From the NCBI RefSeq assembly GCF_030812995.1, contig NZ_JAUSTT010000009.1, forward strand, positions 89,745 to 153,744: 64,000 nt of DNA, given 5' to 3'. The DNA comes from Bacillus chungangensis. GTDB taxonomy: Bacteria; Bacillota; Bacilli; Bacillales; Bacillaceae_C. Positions 44,733 through 53,620 of this stretch are shown here, piece by piece (the first letter of the stretch is position 1; each line of letters starts with the position of its first letter). The notes under the pieces are model-generated. The model saw nothing but the letters and a program-made list of their open reading frames with translations, was not told where the DNA came from and did not search any database. The translations under genes and the position numbers were made by a program.

Positions 44733-46100
44733 TTATATCAATGTTATCAACGCCACACACTCCACATGCCCCGTATGCGGAAACATATCCACAGGCTGCA
44801 CCTCAAGCGTCTTGTAGCCACCATCTTCCAATATTCGCAAGTCTCTTGCAAGTGTTGCTGGGTTGCACGATACGTAGACGACTCTCTCTGGCTTCATGTC
44901 CAAAATGGTGTCCAGCAATGCTTCGTCGCAGCCTTTGCGGGGTGGGTCGACGACGAGGACGTCTGCTTGTACGCCTTCTTTGTACCATTGCGGGATGACT
45001 TGTTCTGCTTTGCCAACTTCAAAAACAACATTTTCGATTCCGTTTAGTTGGGCGTTTCTGTTGGCGTCGGCAATGGCTTCTGGTACGATTTCGACACCGT
45101 ATACTTTTTTTGCTTTTTTGGCTAAAAATAAGGAAATCGTACCGATGCCGCAATAGGCATCAATGACTGTTTCTTCGCCGCTTAATGCCGCATATTCCAA
45201 CGCTTTTTCATAAAGGATTTTTGTTTGTTTTGGGTTGACTTGGTAAAAGGAGCGTGCGGAAATAGCGAATTTGATGTCACCAATATAGTCATAAATGACT
45301 TCGCTACCCCAAAGCACCTTTGTTTTTTCTCCAAAAATAACATTTGTCTGTTTTGGGTTGATGTTTTGTACGATTGCTTTCACTGCTGGAATGCTTTCCA
45401 CAATTTCCTTCACTATCTGCTTCCGGTGCGGAAGTTCTGGTGTACGTGTCACAAGTACAATCATCATATCTTCTGTTGTGTAGCCGTAGCGTGTCATGAC
45501 ATGTCGTAAGATGCCTTTGTTCGTTTCTTCTTTGTATGCTGAAATATCGTAGCGTTGACAAATGTCTTTTACTATTTGGATCGCTGTATCATTTTGTTCG
45601 TGTTGAATGAGACATGCTTCCATATTAATGATGCGATGACTTCTCGCTTGGTAAAAACCGGAAACGAGTCTCCCCGCTTCCTCTCCGACAGGGACTTGTG
45701 CTTTGTTACGGTAACGCCATGGGTCTTCCATGCCTAAAACAGGATGAACGGTCACGTTTTCCAGTTTGCCAATTCTCTCTAAAACATCGCGGACTTGTTT
45801 TTCTTTTGCTTTTAGCTGCCCTTCATAACTGAAATGCTGGAGCTGACAGCCGCCGCACTGGTAATAAATCGGACAAGGCGCTTCGACTCTATTTGGACTG
45901 GCCGATAGGATTTCCATGAGACGGCCAAAACCATAGTTTTTATTTACTTTCGTCACTTTAATTTTAGCTTTTTCACCGGATAAACCATTAGGAACAAAAA
46001 TTGGATATCCATCTACCTTCGCTACTCCGCTTCCATCATGAGTAACGTCTTCGAAATGGACTTCCAACATTTCATTTTTCTGTACTGGTGTTTGCTTCAT
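44733..46100 (-). CDS. rlmCD: 23S rRNA (uracil-C5)-methyltransferase RlmCD
   Basis: 455-residue SAM-dependent methyltransferase making m5U in 23S rRNA (RlmCD type in Bacillus). N-terminal TRAM domain (about 8-66), Cys cluster for a 4Fe-4S centre (Cys76, 82, 85 of [11 protein letters not shown] plus a later Cys), Rossmann methyltransferase core with [35 protein letters not shown], and the catalytic Cys in [16 protein letters not shown] 46100 preferred (GAGG 9 bases upstream). The last codons (after HVECVAL) may be supplied or altered by the prophage junction. First chromosomal gene next to int. Confidence 0.95.
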   Translation of the reverse strand: MKQTPVQKNEMLEVHFEDVTHDGSGVAKVDGYPIFVPNGLSGEKAKIKVTKVNKNYGFGRLMEILSASPNRVEAPCPIYYQCGGCQLQHFSYEGQLKAKEKQVRDVLERIGKLENVTVHPVLGMEDPWRYRNKAQVPVGEEAGRLVSGFYQARSHRIINMEACLIQHEQNDTAIQIVKDICQRYDISAYKEETNKGILRHVMTRYGYTTEDMMIVLVTRTPELPHRKQIVKEIVESIPAVKAIVQNINPKQTNVIFGEKTKVLWGSEVIYDYIGDIKFAISARSFYQVNPKQTKILYEKALEYAALSGEETVIDAYCGIGTISLFLAKKAKKVYGVEIVPEAIADANRNAQLNGIENVVFEVGKAEQVIPQWYKEGVQADVLVVDPPRKGCDEALLDTILDMKPERVVYVSCNPATLARDLRILEDGGYKTLEVQPVDMFPHTGHVECVALITLI

Positions 46101-46213
46101 CAAGATCTTCCTCTGCTGGCCAATTTTTTGCTTTTATGATTGTAACATATAGAAGCTCTCTTTGCGAAAAGAGTCACCCTCCGATTGTCGTTTCATATAT
46201 ATACTTTTAACTA

Positions 46214-46250
46214 CAAAAAAGACCATCTATATACATAGATGATCGCGTCT
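46214..46250 (-). terminator. Terminator of the HAD phosphatase gene
   Basis: Minus-strand GAC-gc-GATCATCTAT-gtat-ATAGATGGTC followed by TTTTTTG. Confidence 0.8.
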
Positions 46251-46252
46251 TT

Positions 46253-47035
46253 TTACTTGGAAAGCAAAAGAGGAAGGATGTCTTGCAAAGATGCCACTTC
46301 ATATGTAGGTTTGTTGTCATCTGGTGCTGTTTTTTGGTGATGATTGATCCAGATAGATTTCATTCCAATGGCATTTGCTCCGCGGATATCTGTATTCAAG
46401 TTATCGCCAATCATAATGGCATCATCTTTTCCTAAGTTCATTTCTCTAAGCACATGTTCAAATACAGTATGATGCGGTTTTCCTTTTCCGAGATCTCCAG
46501 AAATAATCGTTTTTTCAAAAAATGGCGTTAATTCTTGTGCTTTCTTTAGTTTATGGTGCTGTAGCGTTGGGGCGCCATTCGTAATGAGAGCAAGACGGAA
46601 TGCATTTTTTAATTTCTGTAAAACTGTTAATGTTTCTGGATAAAGAAAGGAGATGTTTTCTCGGCTTTCCTTAAATAGCTGAGCGAGTTTTTTTCCAAGC
46701 TCTGGACTGTCGACACCAATAGCAAGAAGCCCGTCTGTCCATGCTTTTTCTTGGTAAATAGGAGCAATTTTTGCAAGCTCAGGAAACTCAAATGTTCCAT
46801 CATGAAACGTTCCCCACAAACCCTCGAATGGATTGATGCCGATCATTTGGGTAAAAGGATAGACATCATATGTTTCATAAAGTGCTCTCGCTTTGTTCCG
46901 TACACTCTTTTCAATTAATTCAGCACTTATGTTTGTTTGTTTTTCCGCTTCTTTACAAGTAATCGAGAATGCTTCCTCTATACATTTTGAGTCCCATAAT
47001 AGCGTATCATCAAGATCAAAAAAAACAGCTTTCAT
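46253..47035 (-). CDS. HAD-superfamily phosphatase (YfnB/YjjG-like)
   Basis: 260 residues. HAD motif I FFDLDDTLLWDS (nucleophile Asp7, general acid Asp9), motif II LALITNGAP, motif III Lys in GDLGKGKPHHTVFEHVLREM, and motif IV IMIGDNLNTDIRGANAIGMK. A helical cap (about 20-100) makes it a C1-type member, the YjjG/YfnB group that hydrolyses nucleotides or sugar phosphates. Single-gene unit with own terminator. Substrate not shown. Confidence 0.9.
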   Translation of the reverse strand: MKAVFFDLDDTLLWDSKCIEEAFSITCKEAEKQTNISAELIEKSVRNKARALYETYDVYPFTQMIGINPFEGLWGTFHDGTFEFPELAKIAPIYQEKAWTDGLLAIGVDSPELGKKLAQLFKESRENISFLYPETLTVLQKLKNAFRLALITNGAPTLQHHKLKKAQELTPFFEKTIISGDLGKGKPHHTVFEHVLREMNLGKDDAIMIGDNLNTDIRGANAIGMKSIWINHHQKTAPDDNKPTYEVASLQDILPLLLSK

Positions 47036-47363
47036 GTTTTCACCTAGCCCTTTTGTATTTTCCAGTTTGTTTGCGTTATTTTAGCAACATTCACTCATCT
47101 ATGATTATAGCAGATTTTGACGTGTAAGATGGTTTTGCTATAAATTGACCTTTTTTCTCCTATTTCCCAAGCAATTTGTTTCCCGGGAAATAATTAGCCG
47201 ATAATTGTAGAATGAATGATTTTAGAGTGAAATTTGTAAGATACGTATATTACTGTCGTATCGCAATTTCAAGTGGTTAGGATGAAAAAAGTCGTCGTTT
47301 TTTCAGATAAAGGATGTTAGAATAGTAATTATCTCCAAAATATCCATTTAAAGAGGTGGTAAA
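47036..47363. other. Intergenic region upstream of the proline symporter
   Basis: 328 bases without a gene between divergent genes. It holds an extended -10 (TG-T-TAGAAT, 47315-47323) 41 bases before the symporter start; a -35 is not clear. A TTTCCC/GGGAAA palindrome (TTTCCCGGGAAA, 47179-47190) lies in the middle. I looked for a sigma-B type promoter as known for opuE and did not find a convincing one. Confidence 0.4.
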
Positions 47364-48848
47364 ATGTCAGATGATATCATAAAAATGCTTGCCATTATTG
47401 TATATATGGCTGTGATGCTGCTCATCGGGTGGTATGCTTTCCGAAAAACGACAAACTTAACGGACTATATGTTAGGGGGACGTTCGTTAGGCCCTGCTGT
47501 AACCGCTTTAAGTGCTGGCGCTGCAGATATGAGCGGCTGGCTATTGATGGCGCTGCCTGGAGGTATTTATCTTACTGGGCTGGCAGATGCTTGGATTGCG
47601 ATTGGCTTGTCTATTGGCGCCTACATGAACTGGCTCCTTGTTGCCCCCCGTTTGCGAACGTATACGGAAGTTTCCAGTAATTCTATCACCATTCCTTCTT
47701 TTTTAGAAAATCGTTTCAAAGATAACACTAAACTTCTTAGAATCGTTTCCTCCATTGTTATTCTCGTTTTCTTTACATTCTATGTTTCTTCAGGTATGGT
47801 AGCAGGTGCTGTCTTTTTTGAAAACTCTTTCGGCCTTCATTACACGGCAGGTTTGCTCCTCGTTTCTGGAGTAGTTGTTGCCTATACATTGTTTGGCGGC
47901 TTTCTTGCTGTTAGTTGGACGGACTTTGTCCAAGGACTTATTATGCTTATTGCACTTATTCTTGTTCCGATTTTAGCGATGAGAGAGACAGGTGGACTTG
48001 GGAATACATTTGATACAATTCGTTCCATTGATCCGACGCTGCTAGATTTCTTTAAGGGAACGACTGCAATTGGGGTCATATCTGCACTTGCTTGGGGACT
48101 AGGCTATGTTGGGCAGCCCCATATTATCGTCCGCTTCATGGCTATTCGTTCTGTAAAAGAGACTAAAACAGCTCGACGCATTGGAATGAGCTGGATGGTT
48201 GTGTCATTAATTGGCGCCTGTTTCACAGCTTTAATCGGTTTAGCTTTTTTTACAGAAACAAATCATACACTATCTAATCCGGAAGCTGTCTTTATCCAAC
48301 TCGGACAAATTTTATTTCATCCACTGATAGCTGGATTTGTTCTAGCTGCTGTTCTTGCTGCGATTATGAGTACTGTTTCTTCTCAGCTCATTGTAACATC
48401 AAGTGCATTAACAGAAGACCTATACAAACTTATTCTTCGGAAAAATGCAACAGATAAAGAACTTGTTTTCTTTGGAAGAATGGCTGTTTTAACGATTGCA
48501 GTGATTGCAGGATTGCTTGCATTGGGCGGAGAAAATAAAACGATTTTAAGTCTCGTAGCGTATGCTTGGGCTGGCTTTGGAGCATCCTTTGGACCAATTA
48601 TCCTTTTAAGCCTCTATTGGAGGAAAATGACGAATTGGGGTGCGATTTTCGGCATGATCGCAGGTGCTGCGACCGTTATTCTTTGGAAAAATGCAGATTT
48701 GCAATTCACAAAAGATGTTTACGAAATTATTCCCGGATTTATGATGAACTTTGCCGTTAGTATCATCGTAAGCCTCTTTACCTATCGGCGCAATGAGAAC
48801 ATCGAGCAAGAGTTCGATGCAAGCCTTGCATTGTTAAAACAGAAGTAG
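47364..48848 (+). CDS. opuE: Sodium/proline symporter (OpuE/PutP)
   Basis: 494-residue sodium:solute symporter with about 13 membrane helices. LTDYMLGGRSLGPAVTALSA and GAADMSGWLLMALPGGIYLT are the PutP-type sodium/substrate-site segments; GYVGQPHIIVRFMAIRSVKE is the conserved loop. It imports proline, for osmoprotection in the OpuE subtype or for nutrition in PutP. Closeness to rlmCD, dgkB and gatCAB matches the opuE locus of B. subtilis. Start ATG with AGAGGTGG upstream. Confidence 0.93.
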   Translation: MSDDIIKMLAIIVYMAVMLLIGWYAFRKTTNLTDYMLGGRSLGPAVTALSAGAADMSGWLLMALPGGIYLTGLADAWIAIGLSIGAYMNWLLVAPRLRTYTEVSSNSITIPSFLENRFKDNTKLLRIVSSIVILVFFTFYVSSGMVAGAVFFENSFGLHYTAGLLLVSGVVVAYTLFGGFLAVSWTDFVQGLIMLIALILVPILAMRETGGLGNTFDTIRSIDPTLLDFFKGTTAIGVISALAWGLGYVGQPHIIVRFMAIRSVKETKTARRIGMSWMVVSLIGACFTALIGLAFFTETNHTLSNPEAVFIQLGQILFHPLIAGFVLAAVLAAIMSTVSSQLIVTSSALTEDLYKLILRKNATDKELVFFGRMAVLTIAVIAGLLALGGENKTILSLVAYAWAGFGASFGPIILLSLYWRKMTNWGAIFGMIAGAATVILWKNADLQFTKDVYEIIPGFMMNFAVSIIVSLFTYRRNENIEQEFDASLALLKQK

Positions 48849-48852
48849 AATC

Positions 48853-48894
48853 AAAAACACCAGCAAAGCATTGTCTGATGCTGTGCTGGTGTTT
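48853..48894. terminator. Bidirectional terminator between opuE and dgkB
   Basis: AACACCAGCA ... TGCTGGTGTT perfect 10-base arms around a smaller inner stem, between convergent genes, with A and T runs outside. Confidence 0.85.
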
Positions 48895-48900
48895 CTATCC

Positions 48901-49815
48901 TTATCGGACAATATCTACAGGATTTATTTTATCTATTGGTACAAACACTTCCAAATGCCGGTATAAATTTTCAAATTCCGCTGGCAATAAACCGCCAAAT
49001 TCTCCGTCAATATTTAGTTGCATCTTTTCTCGTGAATGTACTTTTACTCGATTTGCTTTTACATAGATAATATTTGGATTATGGATATGTTCCCCACGCA
49101 ATGCTAATGTCGCAAGGCGAATGAACTCTGCAAGGTTTGTTTTCTTTAAAATAATGAGCGAAAACAATCCATCGTTTAAACATGCATCGGGAGCAATTTT
49201 TTCGAAGCCGCCAATAGAGTTTGTTAAACCGACCAGGAACATCATGATTTCGCCCTCATAGAGTTTGCCATCATACTCAATCGTTACTTCTGATGGCTTG
49301 ATCGAAGGCAGCATTTCAATGCCCTTTAAATAATAGGCAAGCTGGCCAAGCATTGTTTTTAGCTTGCTAGGGACTTCATAAGTAAGCTCCGTTAAGCGGC
49401 CGCCTCCAGCGATATTAATGAAATAGTGCTCATTCATTCTTCCAATGTCAATTGGAATTAAATCGTTCTTAATAATAATATCTGTTGCTTTTTCTACGTC
49501 ACGTGGAATATGTAATGCACGTGCGAAATCATTCGTCGTTCCAGTTGGGATAATCCCGAGTTTTGGGCGATATGGCTGTTCTGCAAGGCCGTTGACAACT
49601 TCATTGATCGTGCCGTCGCCACCTGCTGCAATGACAACATCGTATTTGCGTTCCACTGCAACTTTTGCGGCTTGAATGGCATCCCCTTCTTTTGTAGTTG
49701 CATGGCAAGATGCCTCATAGCCTGCCTTTTCCAGCTTTTGTAGAACATCTGCAAGATGCCGTTTAAACAACTCGCGGCCAGATGTTGGATTATAAATTAT
49801 TCTTGCCCGTTTCAT
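48901..49815 (-). CDS. dgkB: Diacylglycerol kinase DgkB
   Basis: 304-residue soluble lipid kinase that recycles diacylglycerol (released in lipoteichoic acid synthesis) to phosphatidic acid. NPTSGRELFKRHL at the start, GGDGT (residues 65-69) with INEVVNGLAEQPYRPKLGII, and IPTGTTNDFARALHIPRDVE form the catalytic region; the C-terminal beta sandwich ends with INIDGEFGGLLPAEF-type sequence. Length agrees with B. subtilis DgkB. Neighbour of rlmCD in relatives, here separated by opuE and the phosphatase. Confidence 0.94.
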   Translation of the reverse strand: MKRARIIYNPTSGRELFKRHLADVLQKLEKAGYEASCHATTKEGDAIQAAKVAVERKYDVVIAAGGDGTINEVVNGLAEQPYRPKLGIIPTGTTNDFARALHIPRDVEKATDIIIKNDLIPIDIGRMNEHYFINIAGGGRLTELTYEVPSKLKTMLGQLAYYLKGIEMLPSIKPSEVTIEYDGKLYEGEIMMFLVGLTNSIGGFEKIAPDACLNDGLFSLIILKKTNLAEFIRLATLALRGEHIHNPNIIYVKANRVKVHSREKMQLNIDGEFGGLLPAEFENLYRHLEVFVPIDKINPVDIVR

Positions 49816-50009
49816 TCAAACATCCATCCTTCATTTAATATGAATTCTCTCTTTTTCTTATTGTGTCCATTCTAGCATAAATTTCATCGTTCATCCTTAA
49901 ATAACAATTTACAACATTATTCGACAAGATCATAGAAGACGATAGCGAAGATTGGACATAGGATACCTTTTTTCTAAGAAAATTTAGTTTAACATAAGTA
50001 TGTGTGAAA

Positions 50010-50045
50010 CAACAAAAATAAATCCATTGCAAATGGCAATGGATT
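50010..50045 (-). terminator. Terminator of the ECF sigma operon
   Basis: Minus-strand AATCCATTGC-cattt-GCAATGGATT followed by TATTTTTGTTG; perfect 10-base stem. Confidence 0.85.
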
Positions 50046-50108
50046 CATTGACGCTTCTAATCCCGTAACTGCGTCTTTGAAAAACAAACTTCCACTAACC
50101 TTCTTTCT

Positions 50109-51029
50109 TTACTCCGGCAATGTATTCACTTTAACAGAATATGCATCGAGGATTTTTAAAAGATGGGCTCCTTCTCCGAATGTGAGCGTTCCCCAATAGC
50201 GGCCTGATTCGGCTTGTTCATTAGTAAATGTCGCACCCGGATTTAAATTCCAATTTCCATCGTACAGTTCTTGAATATTCTCTACATCTATCGCCATATT
50301 GGCTTGCTCTGTTGTTAAAATGTCTATATCTGATGCTGCATTCACTACCCAATTACTAAGAAGTTCTCTCGGCTTTAAAGAAAGAGAGCTTCCTGATGCA
50401 TTTACCTCTAATTTGATATCATTTGGGACGATAAGCGTGGCAGATAAACTATTCACCCGATCATAGTGTGTGTAATCAGGGAGATTTTTAAATGTGATAT
50501 ATAACGTATCGCCTTTTGTTTCTGTTAAAAGGTAATCACCGGCTGCTTTGAACAGCGGCTCTTTCTTCGTCATCATCACTTGATATGTTCCAAAAAGGTT
50601 CATTTGTTTGTTTGGCGATGTTTCTATCGATAATCCGTTCCCATTCGTATCGACTACAATCCTTTTTACTTCTTCACCGATACTCTTTTCGACTTTAGGT
50701 AAATCTAATGATCGGGTTTCGGTATTCATGGCTTGAACAGCTTCTTCGATTAATCCCGTCGTTTGAAGCAAAGTTAAGCCAATACCCATGATGCCAATGA
50801 TGCCAATGAAAAAAATGCTTAAGATATCATACTTCACATAAGGGCTTTCTTGTTTCGAGAAATAAATATATAGCAAAACCTCAACACCTAAAATGATAAA
50901 AATCACCGGCCACCAAGATATCATTACTGTGGTCATGTCCCAACGTAAAATATTTGTCAACAGCAGGAACACCCCTAAAAATATTAGTGATGCCCCCATC
51001 GAAAAAGTCCCTACTCGCCATGTTCTCAT
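50109..51029 (-). CDS. LiaI/LiaF-like membrane protein with adhesin-type C-terminal domain
   Basis: 306 residues. Three or four N-terminal membrane helices (about 12-30, 35-55, 68-92) of the LiaI/DUF5668 type: GASLIFLGVFLLLTNILRWD and WWPVIFIILGVEVLLYIYFS. The rest (about 120-306) is an external beta-rich domain similar to DUF4097-type repeats (VKRIVVDTNGNGLSIETSPN, LKIEVNASGSSLSL-like, DIDILTTEQANMAIDVENIQ). Last gene of an ECF sigma operon; overlaps the previous gene by 4 bases. Probably an envelope-stress sensor or effector; role inferred. Confidence 0.75.
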   Translation of the reverse strand: MRTWRVGTFSMGASLIFLGVFLLLTNILRWDMTTVMISWWPVIFIILGVEVLLYIYFSKQESPYVKYDILSIFFIGIIGIMGIGLTLLQTTGLIEEAVQAMNTETRSLDLPKVEKSIGEEVKRIVVDTNGNGLSIETSPNKQMNLFGTYQVMMTKKEPLFKAAGDYLLTETKGDTLYITFKNLPDYTHYDRVNSLSATLIVPNDIKLEVNASGSSLSLKPRELLSNWVVNAASDIDILTTEQANMAIDVENIQELYDGNWNLNPGATFTNEQAESGRYWGTLTFGEGAHLLKILDAYSVKVNTLPE

Positions 51030-52144
51030 TCTGTATCCTCCTCCCGCTCATTCCGTTCCCGTTTCTTTCCTTTCATCAAATAAATACCGCCAACAATGAA
51101 CAAGATGCTAATCACTGCCGTTTGAAAATAAGTGTCAAACCAATTAGTGAGATGCATGTTGAAAAAATTGCTAAAATAAGGTTCAGCGATTGGCATAACA
51201 AGGTTCTTTAACAAATAATAAAATCCTACAAAGATGAGACCAATCCCCACCCATTTTTGTTGATGAACCAAGTAAGAAATAATCGGTGTATCCTCCTGTG
51301 GTTCACCGTTATATTTTGAAGCTCTTTGCATTCCGTCAAAAAAGCTGTAAAACCAGATGATCGGTACGATAAACAAGAACAATCCTAGTCTTAGTGCATC
51401 CAATATATAGATAGAAAATAAGAATGCTGCCATTAATTGAATGCCGCGTTTTTGCAAACCGAGATAAAGGTGGCCTGCACCCGGAAAAATGGATAGTAAA
51501 GTGGCAATCGATTTACTTTTCTTGCCATCATCTCGTTTCATTTCCAGTTCTTCCAATAAGGAACGATCGACTAAAATTTCGCCTTTTTGTTTTTTAGCTA
51601 GCTGCTGCATGACATCAAAAAAGCCAAACACCCAAATAATTGGGAGAAGTGCAAGGAAAATGAGCAGTTCTTGGCGACTAGAAAGGGCGCTAATAAAAAT
51701 AACCATAATCCCCAGTCCTATAAAGGAGGCAAGCAATGTAACGCCGCGAATCATTAAGCCGAGTTGGAAATGGCCTAGTCCCGGAATAAAGGACAAAATA
51801 ATCGTGAAAAACCTTTCTATTTCCTGGTTAGAGCCTGCATTTGTTATCGCTTCATCATGCCCATTGATATCTGCAGGTACTTGTTTTGTCCGATACAAAT
51901 GAGATGCTGTTATTACAGTATCGATAAAATTAATGATATAAAGCAGAAAAGCAAAGACAAGCCCAAGTAAAAACATGAAATCACCATGACCAAAAATAAC
52001 TTTACCTAAAAAAATTGCCATCAGCGGTATGCCAAAAACTGCCGCCGTATAAAACAGGCCACGGATGAATTTCCCTAAATAGAGCATGCCGCCGCCTGGA
52101 AAAAATGCTAATAAAAAGGCGATGAGCGGATTTTTATTTGTCAT
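51026..52144 (-). CDS. TM2-like repeat membrane protein of the ECF operon
   Basis: 372 residues from ATG 52144 (AAGGAGGG 8 bases upstream), overlapping the anti-sigma stop. Three copies of an N-P-x-x-A-x-[LI]-L-[SA]-x-[FI]-F-P-G-x-G-x-[LM]-Y-L-G unit: FLLAFFPGGGMLYLGKFIRG, ILSFIPGLGHFQLGLMIRGV and LLSIFPGAGHLYLGLQKRGI. Each is followed by hydrophobic helices, giving about 8-9 membrane segments. TM2-like domains are of unknown function. Likely regulated by, or acting on, the sigma factor pathway. Confidence 0.78.
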   Translation of the reverse strand: MTNKNPLIAFLLAFFPGGGMLYLGKFIRGLFYTAAVFGIPLMAIFLGKVIFGHGDFMFLLGLVFAFLLYIINFIDTVITASHLYRTKQVPADINGHDEAITNAGSNQEIERFFTIILSFIPGLGHFQLGLMIRGVTLLASFIGLGIMVIFISALSSRQELLIFLALLPIIWVFGFFDVMQQLAKKQKGEILVDRSLLEELEMKRDDGKKSKSIATLLSIFPGAGHLYLGLQKRGIQLMAAFLFSIYILDALRLGLFLFIVPIIWFYSFFDGMQRASKYNGEPQEDTPIISYLVHQQKWVGIGLIFVGFYYLLKNLVMPIAEPYFSNFFNMHLTNWFDTYFQTAVISILFIVGGIYLMKGKKRERNEREEDTE

Positions 52145-52622
52145 GCTTGTTTCCCTCCTTATGTTCTCCATCAAGTATATCGAGCAAAGAAAACGAATGA
52201 TTAATTAATCCTTCTACGATAGAATTTGTTTCTCTCGGCGGTGTTTTCTCAAATGTATTCACATAATCCATTACCTGTGTAAGAACGCCTGATGACATCA
52301 GCAATATCGTCATCGCAGCCGCAGCAAAATAATGGAAGATTGTTTTTTCATAAAAATGCTGTTCTTTTTTCTTGATAACTCTGTTTTTCGATTTTTTTAT
52401 GTTATTTTGAGCAGTAATTTCCTGCATAACGAGGTCAGTAAAAGCTGCTTCTTTTTGCATAGCAGGCAATGTTTGTTCTTGTGACTCGACAGCGGTGATG
52501 TAGAGCTCTAAGCATTGGTCACATGAGTAAAGATGCGCTTCATATTGTTCGCGGGTTCGCTCATCCAAGTCATTATTTACATATCGAAGCCAATGTTCTA
52601 ATGAAATATGGTCTGTTTTCAC
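52134..52622 (-). CDS. Anti-sigma factor with zinc-finger (zf-HC2) domain
   Basis: 162 residues. N-terminal ZAS/zf-HC2 motif H30-x3-C34-x2-C37 (AHLYSCDQCLEL) binds the sigma factor; one membrane helix at about 92-111 (FHYFAAAAMTILLMSSGVL); the C-terminal part is extracytoplasmic (VEGLINHSFSLLDILDGEHK). Overlaps the sigma gene by 4 bases, the standard sigma/anti-sigma coupling. Holds the sigma factor at the membrane until a signal releases it. Confidence 0.92.
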   Translation of the reverse strand: MKTDHISLEHWLRYVNNDLDERTREQYEAHLYSCDQCLELYITAVESQEQTLPAMQKEAAFTDLVMQEITAQNNIKKSKNRVIKKKEQHFYEKTIFHYFAAAAMTILLMSSGVLTQVMDYVNTFEKTPPRETNSIVEGLINHSFSLLDILDGEHKEGNKHDK

Positions 52623-53170
52623 GAAAAATCATCCTCCTTCCAATGCTTTTTCATCCACTGTCTTGCTCGGTATAATTTTGTTTCAATTGTTTTCACTTGT
52701 ACCTGCTGTTCTTCTGCCATCTGTTGATAAGACTTTTCCATTATGTAAAAACCAATAATAACTTCGCGATAATTGTCTGGGAGCTCATTGATCCGCTCTT
52801 GGAGAAATTGTTTCCTCTCTTTATCCAGTAAAAGCAGCTCTGGTGTGTCAGGAAGCTGCAGCGAGATGCTGTCTTGCTGCAGCTCTTCTGTTTCCATTAT
52901 ATCTTCACGGCTTCGCTGTTTTTTCCGCTGCATATCGATCGCGTGGTTAATAGCAATGCGGGTGATCCATGTTTTAAATCCTTGCTTCTCATATTGGGGG
53001 AGAGAAGTATAGATTTTAATAAAGACCTCCTGCGCCGCATCTTCTGCGTCCTTCTGATTGCGAAGAACAGCATACACGGTGTGAAAAATATAAGTGCGAT
53101 ATTTTTCCACCAAAAGCCGAAATGCATGATCATTTCCGCTCTTTATTTTTTCAATGAGCGCATTCTCCAA
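52619..53170 (-). CDS. ECF-family RNA polymerase sigma factor
   Basis: 183 residues from TTG 53170 (GGGGGAG 7 bases upstream; an in-frame ATG at 53206 has no ribosome site). Region 2: NDHAFRLLVEKYRTYIFHTV, KDAEDAAQEVFIKIYTSL and GFKTWITRIAINHAIDMQRK. Region 4: NELPDNYREVIIGFYIMEKS, YQQMAEEQQVQVKTIETKLY, RARQWMKKHW. Directs transcription of its own regulon, likely including this operon. Subgroup (SigW/SigV/YlaC-like) not resolved. Confidence 0.93.
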   Translation of the reverse strand: MENALIEKIKSGNDHAFRLLVEKYRTYIFHTVYAVLRNQKDAEDAAQEVFIKIYTSLPQYEKQGFKTWITRIAINHAIDMQRKKQRSREDIMETEELQQDSISLQLPDTPELLLLDKERKQFLQERINELPDNYREVIIGFYIMEKSYQQMAEEQQVQVKTIETKLYRARQWMKKHWKEDDFS

Positions 53171-53336
53171 ACTTTCTCTCCCCCTTTCAAGCCTCTCTAC
53201 TATCATAGACGAAGCAACTTACAGGAAACCCTACAGAAAAAATAAAAAAAATCATGGTAAAAATTTATTTGGGTTTAAATTCTCATTTGTTGTTAGACAA
53301 AGACAGTTTTATAGCGTCCACTCCTTATTTTTTCCG

Positions 53337-53391
53337 AAAAAATAACTCGCAATTATTTATTGGCGAGTGATTATTATTCATGTTGATTATA
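53337..53391 (-). promoter_or_regulatory. Extended -10 and early hairpin in the sigma operon leader
   Basis: On the minus strand TG-A-TATAAT (53394-53386) is followed about 20 bases later by ACTCGC-N12-GCGAGT and TTATTTTTTC. A transcript starting near 53379 could stop after about 45 nt or read on into a 209-nt leader of the sigma gene. Confidence 0.4.
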
Positions 53392-53461
53392 TCATGTTGT
53401 TATTCGGCCCAGTACCTCCTTCTAAAGTCCCCTTTTGCTTATAAACAGGGAGCATGACAAA

Positions 53462-53510
53462 ATAGGGGAAACCCCCTATGGTTTATGAAAGCGTTTAATC
53501 CTAATATAAT
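53462..53510 (+). promoter_or_regulatory. Promoter and G/C-tract palindrome upstream of sqr
   Basis: TTTATG (53482-53487), 17 bases, TATAAT (53505-53510). Just upstream is ATAGGGG-AAA-CCCCCTAT (53462-53479), a G-tract/C-tract inverted repeat like operators of the CsoR/RcnR family; sulfide operons in Firmicutes are often controlled by the CsoR-family persulfide sensor CstR. Confidence 0.55.
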
Positions 53511-53620
53511 AGTACAAACAATAATAAGTATTTCATCCATGTTCTAAAAGGAGAACAAGAACCGAAGCATTTTACGTCAAGGGCGATCAATCTTTACTTT
53601 AATAAGGGGGAGGGAAAGCG

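Noticed and set aside
44600..44800. tRNA gene as integration target
   Set aside because: No cloverleaf or CCA end is visible; the prophage borders the protein gene rlmCD.
44697..45509. Plus-strand open frames antisense to rlmCD
   Set aside because: They mirror the strong codon bias of rlmCD, are Cys/His/Phe-rich in shadow fashion and lack ribosome sites.
47036..47363. Sigma-B promoter upstream of the proline symporter
   Set aside because: No GTTT-N12-15-GGGTA pair of acceptable fit; only a sigma-A extended -10 could be supported.
49494..49754. 86-residue frame antiparallel in phase to dgkB
   Set aside because: Same-strand alternate frame of dgkB without ribosome site; dgkB itself is intact and complete.
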